A stretch of 15,933 nt of DNA, taken from positions 25,617 through 41,549 of the forward strand of contig DJPL01000063.1 of NCBI GenBank assembly GCA_002437415.1. Reading direction: 5' to 3'. The stretch is from Ruminococcaceae bacterium UBA6413. Lineage in GTDB: Bacteria > Bacillota > Clostridia > Oscillospirales > Ruminococcaceae. The position numbers were made by a program, and so were the translations under genes. The notes beneath the pieces are model-generated. The model did not search any database, had not been told where the DNA came from, and worked only from the letters and a program-made list of their open reading frames with translations. Below, piece by piece: positions 1-4,933 of this stretch. The stretch's first letter is position 1; every line of letters starts with the position of its first letter.

Positions 1-170
1 CGTTTTTTGGAAGTTTCGGTGATAATGCAGTTGCATTGATTTACTCACGAAATTATTAACACCTTATTGGCACGGAAACTGTTTTCAGCGTTGGTGGCTG
101 TATATTTTATTGCTCTAACTTTTTTGCAATATGTTGCATTGCAATTTCAATGAAATTTTTATAAACTAGG

Positions 171-213
171 AAGCTGTGATGAAAATTTTGTATTTCGTCA
201 CAGTTTCTTTTTG
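171..213 (+). terminator. Intrinsic terminator of an upstream gene outside the window
   Basis: Bases 171-184 pair with 193-206 (14 pairs including two G-T wobbles), with an 8-base loop, followed by a T-rich tract with one C interruption (204-212). No reading frame with coding character is visible in 1-170, so the gene it serves presumably ends before the window. A smaller 7-bp hairpin (125-131 with 139-145) lies upstream and has no clear role. Confidence 0.8.
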
Positions 214-230
214 TGTTTAAGACTTGAAAC

Positions 231-259
231 TTGACAGTTAATACAAATGATGATATAAC
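231..259 (+). promoter_or_regulatory. Promoter-like pair P1 at the head of the array
   Basis: TTGACA (231-236), a 17-base spacer and TATAAC (254-259). The -35 is consensus. The -10 lacks the usually critical final T. The spacer sequence is unrelated to those of P2-P4, so its spacing is an independent instance of the pattern. Transcription would be expected to begin near 266, inside the closing stem of the first hairpin cluster. Confidence 0.6.
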
Positions 260-416
260 AACCTCAGCCTGAAATCGTCATAAGACGATTTCGCCGCATA
301 ATATGCAGCTTTGCTACGCAATGGCTGAGAACGTTGAAACACGATTTTGTTTTGCCCGATAGGCAAAACTTGCGGCATTTGCCGCAATGTGCCTTGACGG
401 CACATTAAAATCGTGT
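254..416 (+). repeat. Array unit A: two three-armed hairpin clusters
   Basis: The first cluster is closed by 263-269 with 323-329 (7 bp). It contains arms 271-279/284-292 (9 bp), 293-299/303-309 (one mismatch) and 311-314/318-321. The second is closed by 338-348 with 407-417 (11 bp, running one base into the next unit) and contains arms 349-356/362-369 (8 bp), 370-377/380-387 and 388-393/399-404. Outside the stems, GTT 333-335 can pair leftwards with AAC 257-259 or rightwards with AAC 420-422, so two alternative foldings are possible. Unit A is nearly identical to unit C. Confidence 0.8.
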
Positions 417-422
417 TATAAC
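394..422 (+). promoter_or_regulatory. Promoter-like pair P2 at the end of unit A
   Basis: TTGACG (394-399), a 17-base spacer and TATAAC (417-422). The -35 occupies the loop and first stem base of the last arm of the second cluster, and the -10 overlaps the base of its closing stem. The final base of the -10 is C rather than T, which would weaken it under standard sigma-A rules. Confidence 0.5.
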
Positions 423-576
423 AACATCGGACTAAAAATCATTTACAACGATTTTACCGCATAAAAATGCGGAGGTGCATACGCACCTATCCGAGAACGT
501 TTTAGCATTAAATAGTTTTGCTACGCAAAACAGTGACGTACCGCCACTGTGGCTTGACAGCCACTTTATTTAATGC
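417..576 (+). repeat. Array unit B: diverged unit with the same fold
   Basis: The first cluster is closed by 427-431/490-494 with arms 435-440/450-455, 457-462/467-472 and 473-478/483-488. The second is closed by a perfect 12-bp stem 503-514/567-578 (running into the next unit), with arms 515-521/525-531, 532-538/542-548 (one A-C mismatch) and 549-554/559-564. Most stems differ in sequence from units A and C yet keep pairing, which supports selection on the fold rather than on primary sequence. Confidence 0.8.
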
Positions 577-582
577 TATAAC
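554..582 (+). promoter_or_regulatory. Promoter-like pair P3 at the end of unit B
   Basis: TTGACA (554-559), a 17-base spacer and TATAAC (577-582). The spacer differs in sequence from P2 but has the same length. As in P2, the -35 lies mostly in an apical loop and the -10 overlaps the base of the closing stem. Confidence 0.55.
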
Positions 583-739
583 AACCTCAGCCTGAAATCG
601 TCATAAGACGATTTCGCCGCATAATATGCGGCTTTGCTACGCAATGGCTGAGAACGTTAAAACACGATTTTGTTTTGCCCGATAGGCAAAACTTGCGGCA
701 TTTGCCGCAATGTGCCTTGACGGCACATTAAAATCGTGT
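577..739 (+). repeat. Array unit C: near-copy of unit A
   Basis: Shifted 323 bases from unit A. Closing stems are 586-592/646-652 and 661-671/730-740, with the same six arms. Compared with A, base 630 is G instead of A, which restores a stem pair. Base 659 is A instead of G, which turns a possible G-T wobble into A-T. The base after the copied segment (745) is T instead of C. All three differences preserve or improve pairing or the -10 element. Confidence 0.8.
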
Positions 740-745
740 TATAAT
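717..745 (+). promoter_or_regulatory. Promoter P4 for the metalloregulator gene
   Basis: TTGACG (717-722), a 17-base spacer and a perfect TATAAT (740-745). This is the strongest of the four array promoters. A start near 752 would give a leader of about 50 bases before the ATG at 802, which has the ribosome-binding site AAAGGTGG ending about 7 bases upstream. It may drive 802-2703 as one transcript. Confidence 0.75.
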
Positions 746-801
746 AATGAATAAGCGGTGGCTAACCGACAGAAATAACCAATTGAAAAGGTGGTGCTTT
801 A

Positions 802-1206
802 ATGGCGAATATTCATGAATCAGGCGAGAATTATCTTGAAACTATCCTCATTCTGCGCGACAGAGGGATAGATGTTCGTTCTATTGATATAGTACACGAA
901 ATGGAGCTGTCAAAGCCGAGTGTCAGCAGAGCTATGAGCATTCTGAGAAACGGCGGTTTTATTGAGGTAGACAGGGACGGATATATAACGCTTACAGAAC
1001 CCGGTGAGGAGATCGCACAGCGTATATACGAACGTCACAGAGTTCTTACCGACTGGCTTATAGGTATAGGCGTTGACGAAAAGACAGCGGCAGAAGATGC
1101 CTGCAAGCTTGAGCACGATATCAGTGTGGAATCATTTGATAAGCTGAAAAAGCATATCAGAGAAAAGCATAACGGACTTATCGTTGACAACGTAGTTACC
1201 GAATAA
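802..1206 (+). CDS. DtxR/MntR-family metal-dependent transcriptional regulator
   Basis: A 134-residue cytosolic repressor-type protein. Residues 1-65 form a winged helix-turn-helix (recognition helix around SKPSVSRAMSIL, 37-48). Residues 66-125 form the dimerisation and metal-binding region. Visible ligand candidates are H79 and the cluster C101, E104, H105 in the motif ACKLEHDIS. In family terms the Cys matches DtxR (C102, E105, H106), whereas MntR has Glu there. Asn10 occupies the place of DtxR Met10 or MntR Asp8. The length resembles MntR, and the SH3-like tail of DtxR/IdeR is absent. Whether it senses iron, manganese or another metal cannot be settled, and no transporter gene lies next to it. 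It follows the repeat array and promoter P4. The ATG at 802 is supported by a good ribosome-binding site. Family call is firm; metal identity is open. Confidence 0.88.
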   Translation: MANIHESGENYLETILILRDRGIDVRSIDIVHEMELSKPSVSRAMSILRNGGFIEVDRDGYITLTEPGEEIAQRIYERHRVLTDWLIGIGVDEKTAAEDACKLEHDISVESFDKLKKHIREKHNGLIVDNVVTE

Positions 1207-1291
1207 TTTTTTATACCGGAGTTACTCTAAACTAACTTGTGTGATACATTACTGCGTTTCGGTAATGTAAAATGAAATGGGGAATTGTAAC

Positions 1292-1975
1292 GTGGAAGAA
1301 AACAAACCGGAGATAATAGATACCAACAGCATAATTACCCCCGATAATAAGCTGTATCATGAATTTGTCGAGTGCATATCCTCGGCGCTTGACGCGCGCG
1401 ACCCTTATACAGGCGATCATTCAAGGAGAGTCAGCGATACCGCAACGCTTCTCGCGGAAATGCTTGGGTTATCAGATGATGAGATACAGGAAATACATAT
1501 AGCCGCACATCTTCATGATATAGGAAAGATAGGAATACCCGACTCGGTGCTTTTAAAGCCGGGTAGACTTGACGCTGAAGAGTGGGAGCTGATGAAACAG
1601 CACCCGCAGATAGGCGCTGATATACTTGCAAAGTCGCCGAGCTTTTCGAGAATATCGGCTATAATACTGCACCATCACGAAAGATATGACGGCAACGGAT
1701 ATCCGTTCGGCGCAAAGGAGCAGGAAATACCGCTCGGCTCAAGGATAATCGCCGTGTGTGATTCGATAGACGCGATGGCATCGGCAAGAGCCTACAGAAA
1801 AGCGCTTCCGCTTGACACGGTGCATGAAGAGATCGAAAAGAATATCGGACTGATGTATGACCCCGATGTTGCAAAAAAGATGCTTGACAACTGGAGTATA
1901 ATAAAAGAGATATACGGACACAAGAAGCTTTGCGGCGAGTGTCATTTCTGCCACGATAACGGCGAGGATATCTGA
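1292..1975 (+). CDS. HD-GYP domain protein, probable cyclic-di-GMP phosphodiesterase
   Basis: A soluble 227-residue protein, nearly all one HD-GYP domain. Numbered from the GTG start, it shows H43 (YTGDHSRRV), the H75-D76 dyad in HLHDIGKIGIPD, H104, H127-H129 in HHHERYDGNGYP (GYP 136-138) and a downstream CDSIDAM motif. Family members hydrolyse cyclic-di-GMP, or occasionally other cyclic dinucleotides, using two or three metals. No receiver or sensor domain is attached. The GTG at 1292 is preferred over the in-frame ATG at 1277 because GGGGAA (1279-1284) lies 7 bases before the GTG, while nothing like a ribosome-binding site precedes the ATG. The C-terminus carries an extra CxxCxxCH motif (C214, C217, C220). 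It lies 85 bases after the metalloregulator gene and 14 bases before the sirtuin gene, so cotranscription is likely. Confidence 0.9.
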   Translation: MEENKPEIIDTNSIITPDNKLYHEFVECISSALDARDPYTGDHSRRVSDTATLLAEMLGLSDDEIQEIHIAAHLHDIGKIGIPDSVLLKPGRLDAEEWELMKQHPQIGADILAKSPSFSRISAIILHHHERYDGNGYPFGAKEQEIPLGSRIIAVCDSIDAMASARAYRKALPLDTVHEEIEKNIGLMYDPDVAKKMLDNWSIIKEIYGHKKLCGECHFCHDNGEDI

Positions 1976-1989
1976 AAGAGGGTCTTTTC

Positions 1990-2703
1990 ATGAAAACATT
2001 ACAGCAGATAGTCGATGAGAGTAAGTCGATCGTGTTTTTCGGCGGTGCGGGTGTATCCACAGAGAGCGGCATACCCGATTTCCGTTCGCCCGATGGGTTA
2101 TATAATCAGAAATACGATGTACCGCCCGAGGAGCTTTTAAGCCACGATTATTTCTTTTCGCATACCGAAAAATTCTTTGAGTTCTACCGCGAGAAAATGC
2201 TCTGCCTTGACGCAAAGCCGAACAAAGCGCATTTAAAGCCGGCTGAGCTTGAAAAGGCGGGAAAGCTCACTGCGGTGGTAACGCAGAATATAGACGGACT
2301 GCATACTGCGGCAGGAAGCAAGACTGTGTACGAGCTTCACGGAAGCGTCCACAGAAATTACTGCCTTAAGTGCGGAAAAGGCTATAGCGCGGAATATATG
2401 CTCCACAGCGAGGGAATACCCCATTGTGACTGCGGCGGGATAATAAAGCCCGATGTTGTGCTGTACGGTGAAAATCTTGACGACAGGACGGTAACGGGTG
2501 CGCTTTCCGCTATAGAACGGTGCGACACGCTTATCATAGGCGGAACTTCGCTTACGGTATATCCCGCGGCGGGATTTATACGTTATTTCAACGGCAATAA
2601 TTTAGTCCTTATAAATATGTCACCAACACCTTACGACAATAAGGCTGACCTTGTGATACACGATAAGGTCGGAGAAGTACTGGATAAGATAAAGGTAAAC
2701 TGA
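1990..2703 (+). CDS. cobB: Sir2-family NAD-dependent protein deacylase
   Basis: A complete 237-residue sirtuin, predicted cytosolic, which removes acetyl or other acyl groups from lysines using NAD and releasing nicotinamide and O-acyl-ADP-ribose. Visible motifs are GAGVSTESGIPDFRSP (19-34, NAD binding), TQNIDGLH (98-105), catalytic His117 in ELHGSVH, four zinc-type cysteines (C125, C128, C146, C148) and GGTSLTVYP (184-192). Length and motif order match compact bacterial deacetylases such as Thermotoga Sir2. The ribosome-binding site AAGAGGG (1976-1982 region) precedes the ATG closely, and the start lies 14 bases after the HD-GYP stop. A deacylase of acyl-lysine and a cyclic-di-GMP hydrolase side by side suggests shared metabolic or signalling control, but this is inference. 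The symbol cobB is a family label; acyl preference is unknown. Confidence 0.92.
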   Translation: MKTLQQIVDESKSIVFFGGAGVSTESGIPDFRSPDGLYNQKYDVPPEELLSHDYFFSHTEKFFEFYREKMLCLDAKPNKAHLKPAELEKAGKLTAVVTQNIDGLHTAAGSKTVYELHGSVHRNYCLKCGKGYSAEYMLHSEGIPHCDCGGIIKPDVVLYGENLDDRTVTGALSAIERCDTLIIGGTSLTVYPAAGFIRYFNGNNLVLINMSPTPYDNKADLVIHDKVGEVLDKIKVN

Positions 2704-2706
2704 CAG

Positions 2707-3005
2707 AAAGCCCCTTGCAAAATGCAAGGGGTCCAGTTTGTTGAAAAAGTCTGTTTTTATAAAAAATAGAGTAAATTCTCTATCCCTAACCCCAAACCCC
2801 TTCCCCGTGGTGAAGGGCTGTGTATGCTTGGTTGGCTTTGCGTCCTGCAAAGCCTTGTGGCATACACGCCCGGCATCCTTGCCGGGGCTATTTTGCTGGG
2901 GCTACCGCCCCTAGACCCTGTCGGGGGCTTCGCCCCTGCGACCCCAATTTTTAATAATCAAGAAGTTTATCGACAGACTGAGCCCCTTGCTAAATGCAAG
3001 GGGTC
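2707..3005. repeat. Hairpin-rich intergenic element between convergent genes
   Basis: The gap holds no credible gene. A hairpin of form CCCCTTGCWAAATGCAAGGGG occurs twice in the same orientation, at 2711-2731 just after the sirtuin stop and at 2983-3003 just after (on the minus strand) the oxidoreductase stop. Between them are a 7-bp inverted repeat AGTCTGT (2748-2754) / ACAGACT (2973-2979) and a run of hairpins: 2798-2803/2812-2817, 2820-2827/2860-2867 enclosing 2834-2841/2847-2854, 2869-2874/2881-2886, 2898-2902/2907-2911 and 2924-2928/2932-2936. The flanking hairpins may act as terminators, although neither has a T-tract. The core looks like a non-coding repeat element of the genome. No transposase is present. 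Confidence 0.65.
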
Positions 3006-3011
3006 ATTTCT

Positions 3012-3998
3012 TTATTCACCGTCAAACCTTAAATCCCACTGTCTGCGGCATTCGTCCATTATTTCAAGCACGGCTCTTGTCTGCCAAAGCGGGTTTATAT
3101 CGCTTTGCTTTTTGCCGCTGTCAAGGCAGTGTTCAACCTCCTGCACCTCATATTCATAGCCGTTGCAGTTATGGATCAATTCGGGTGCTTCGACAAGGTT
3201 TCCGAGCTCGTCATAAAGCTTGATGTCGGTCGTGCAGAAGAACCAGTTGCCGAAAGTGATCCTGCCCTTGTCGCCGATTATGCAGGCAGAATTTTCTTTC
3301 ATAAAATCAAAGCCTATCTGTGAGTCGGCAAAGCTTCCGTTATTGTATCTCAGCAACAGGGAAGCGTCATAGTCGACATTGCTCTTGCCGATGTACGCGC
3401 TTGTGATGATTTCTTTCGGCTTGTACCCGAGAAAATCACAGGCAAATGTCAGCGGATAAACACCGAGGTCGAGCAGAGAACCGCCGCCGAGTGAATTTGC
3501 GTAAAGCCTGTCGTTCGGGTCATACGGGCAGAACGATGATAAATCGGCACGGACAAGCTTTATATCGCCGATCTTGCCCGCACGCACCCATTCTTTGGCT
3601 TTCCTGAATGCGGGGATAAACTTCATCCACATTGCTTCCATAAAGAAAACATTATGCTTTTCCGAAAGAGAAATCAGCTCGTCAAGCTGTTTGCAGTTGA
3701 GAGTGATCGTCTTTTCGCACAGCACATTCTTTCCTTTTTCAATGCACATCTTCGCGTTTTCGTAATGCTGTGCCATAGGCGTTGCTATGTAGATGATATC
3801 AATGTCCGGGTCGTCTGCAAGCTGTTCATAGCTGTTGTAATGCTTTTTTGCACCGAACCTTTCGGCAAATGCCTTTGCTTTATTACCGCTTCTTGACGCT
3901 ACCGCATAAAGCGCGGAATTTTCGCTGTAGTTTATCGCTTCTGCAAGCTTTGCGGCGATTTTTCCCGTGGCGATTATGCCCCAGTTTATTTTTTTCAT
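3012..3998 (-). CDS. Gfo/Idh/MocA-family NAD(P)-dependent oxidoreductase
   Basis: A complete 328-residue cytosolic enzyme. The N-terminal Rossmann fold has GIIATGKIA (7-15). The cofactor-domain Lys motif appears as EKT (95-97) where most relatives have EKP. The C-terminal domain carries GGGSLLDLGVYP (171-182), with Tyr181 where many family members have the catalytic His. That Tyr variant is typical of the dihydrodiol dehydrogenase and D-xylose dehydrogenase branch, so a sugar or sugar-like diol substrate is plausible, but the substrate cannot be named. The ATG at 3998 is chosen over one 54 bases upstream because AAGGAG (4003-4008 on the plus map) lies directly before it. It follows hpf on the same strand but is separated from it by a hairpin. 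It is convergent with the sirtuin gene. Confidence 0.88.
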   Translation of the reverse strand: MKKINWGIIATGKIAAKLAEAINYSENSALYAVASRSGNKAKAFAERFGAKKHYNSYEQLADDPDIDIIYIATPMAQHYENAKMCIEKGKNVLCEKTITLNCKQLDELISLSEKHNVFFMEAMWMKFIPAFRKAKEWVRAGKIGDIKLVRADLSSFCPYDPNDRLYANSLGGGSLLDLGVYPLTFACDFLGYKPKEIITSAYIGKSNVDYDASLLLRYNNGSFADSQIGFDFMKENSACIIGDKGRITFGNWFFCTTDIKLYDELGNLVEAPELIHNCNGYEYEVQEVEHCLDSGKKQSDINPLWQTRAVLEIMDECRRQWDLRFDGE

Positions 3999-4020
3999 AA
4001 TGCTCCTTTTTTCACACTTG

Positions 4021-4064
4021 TTTTCATAAAAGTACTGCCGTACAGCTTTCACTGCACGGCAGTA
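4021..4064 (-). terminator. Probable terminator of hpf
   Basis: On the minus strand, 4064-4056 pairs with 4041-4033 (9 bp) with a short inner extension, followed by a modest T-run (CTTTTATG). It lies between hpf and the oxidoreductase gene. The T-tract is weak, so partial read-through into the oxidoreductase is possible, and no separate strong promoter for that gene is apparent. Confidence 0.6.
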
Positions 4065-4092
4065 TATTCAGTTATTTACTTTTGCACCTATA

Positions 4093-4617
4093 TCAGACCT
4101 CGGAGGGCTCGAGAACGGCATAGTTGCCGTCATCACGCTTGTATACTACGTTTATCTCGCCTGTCTGAGCGTTTTTGAACATAAAGAATGTATGATCAAG
4201 CATATTCATCTGTAAGATAGCCTCTTCCTCCGACATAGGACGGAGATTGAACTTCTTATGCTTAACGACTTCAAAATCAGCCTGTTCTTCAACAGTATCT
4301 TCAAATGCGCCATTGAATGAGCTTTGCATCCGCTTTTCAACTCTCGTCTTGTTCTTGCGGATCTGTCTTATAATACGGTCTATGCAGGCATCAAATGCGT
4401 CATTCTTGTCAGCGGCTTTCTGCTCTGAACGGAATATAAGTCCTGCTGTACGCACCGTAACCTCGCAGGTTATCATATTTTTTTGCTCGGAGAGTGTTAT
4501 CTTGCAGTCTGCGTCACCTGCAAAGAAACGGTCGAGCTTAGCTTCGATCTTCTTTGCTACGTAATCCGAGAACGCCTGTGTAACCTGAATCTTCTTCGCT
4601 GTAATGTTTACTGTCAT
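4093..4617 (-). CDS. hpf: Long-form ribosome hibernation promoting factor
   Basis: A complete 174-residue protein that binds idle ribosomes. The N-terminal domain (about 1-95, from MTVNITAKKIQVTQAFSDYV through the Arg/Lys-rich RIIRQIRKNKTRV helix) sits in the 30S subunit, where it blocks mRNA and tRNA. After a linker, the C-terminal domain (about 115-174, FEVVKHKKFNLRPMSEEEAILQ onward, with the F/Y-rich strand HTFFMFKNAQTG) dimerises ribosomes into 100S particles. The two-domain length is typical of Firmicutes. The ATG at 4617 has AAAGGA 11 bases upstream, a slightly long spacing. A 17-bp-spaced promoter lies about 100 bases upstream, in a gap shared with the divergent protease gene. No stress-sigma promoter was recognised. 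Confidence 0.95.
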   Translation of the reverse strand: MTVNITAKKIQVTQAFSDYVAKKIEAKLDRFFAGDADCKITLSEQKNMITCEVTVRTAGLIFRSEQKAADKNDAFDACIDRIIRQIRKNKTRVEKRMQSSFNGAFEDTVEEQADFEVVKHKKFNLRPMSEEEAILQMNMLDHTFFMFKNAQTGEINVVYKRDDGNYAVLEPSEV

Positions 4618-4719
4618 ATACCTGTCATTCCTTTCGGGGCGATATCGCCTTGAATCTTCGGCACACGGTGGACCGTCTGCCTGAGCCTTGAGGTTTATAT
4701 TTCCTTTAGGCTTATGTTT

Positions 4720-4748
4720 ATTGTATCATATTTAGCTAAAATATACAA
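4720..4748 (-). promoter_or_regulatory. Promoter of hpf
   Basis: Read on the minus strand: TTGTAT (4748-4743), a 17-base spacer and TACAAT (4725-4720). It implies an hpf leader of about 95 bases. That leader contains a GGCGATATCGCC palindrome near 4640-4651. The space is too short for the large raiA-associated structured RNA known from other Clostridia. Confidence 0.75.
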
Positions 4749-4822
4749 GCCCTTTTTGATGAGAAATTCAAATTTTATTCAAAGTGCGCAAAAACGTCTT
4801 GTGAAATTCATCGATTTATCAA

Positions 4823-4851
4823 TTGACTGTCACAATGCTATATGATATAAT
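4823..4851 (+). promoter_or_regulatory. Promoter of the secreted protease gene
   Basis: TTGACT (4823-4828), an exact 17-base spacer and a perfect TATAAT (4846-4851), which is a strong sigma-A type promoter. It gives a leader of about 75 bases before the ATG at 4934. It diverges from the hpf promoter; the two -35 hexamers lie about 75 bases apart in A/T-rich DNA. Confidence 0.85.
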
Positions 4852-4904
4852 AAACCTGTAGAATGGCGTGAAGAATGTGTATATCACGGTAATTTTTAAC
4901 TTGA

Positions 4905-4928
4905 GGATTGTGTGACAATCCGGGAGGT
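4905..4928 (+). promoter_or_regulatory. Leader hairpin abutting the protease ribosome-binding site
   Basis: GGATTGT (4905-4911) pairs perfectly with ACAATCC (4915-4921) around a GTG loop. It ends immediately before the Shine-Dalgarno GGGAGGT (4922-4928), which sits 5 bases from the ATG. The hairpin would leave the ribosome-binding site single-stranded and could stabilise the 5' end or position the site. Function is inferred from placement only. Confidence 0.55.
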
Positions 4929-4933
4929 ACCTT

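Larger units (their letters stand above)
231..745 (+). repeat. Tandem array of three promoter-bearing, multi-hairpin units
   Basis: Three units of about 160-163 bp lie head to tail: A 254-416, B 417-576, C 577-739. Each unit contains two consecutive three-armed hairpin clusters, separated by the palindrome AACGTT or its variant and joined to the next unit by TATAACAAC. A and C are almost identical (three differences in 169 bases including the trailing -10 hexamer). B differs heavily in sequence but folds the same way. A TTGACR-17-TATAAY pair sits before A and at the end of each unit. No coding frame of note is present. This could be a set of tandem small-RNA genes, a multi-promoter leader of the downstream regulator gene, or a mobile or expanding intergenic repeat. 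The sequence alone does not decide between these. Confidence 0.8.

Noticed and set aside
231..745. CRISPR array
   Set aside because: The units are about 162 bp, palindromic throughout and without unique spacers; no cas genes are present.
1277..1291. ATG at 1277 as start of the HD-GYP protein
   Set aside because: No ribosome-binding site precedes it; the bases after it (GGGGAA) form the site for the GTG at 1292.
2824..3159. Plus-strand open frame of 111 codons in the convergent gap
   Set aside because: It runs through hairpin repeats and into the end of the oxidoreductase gene, has no ribosome-binding site, and its composition follows the repeats.
4618..4933. raiA-associated structured RNA next to hpf
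   Set aside because: The promoter-to-start leader is only about 95 bases and the remaining gap is taken by divergent promoters, too small for that RNA class.
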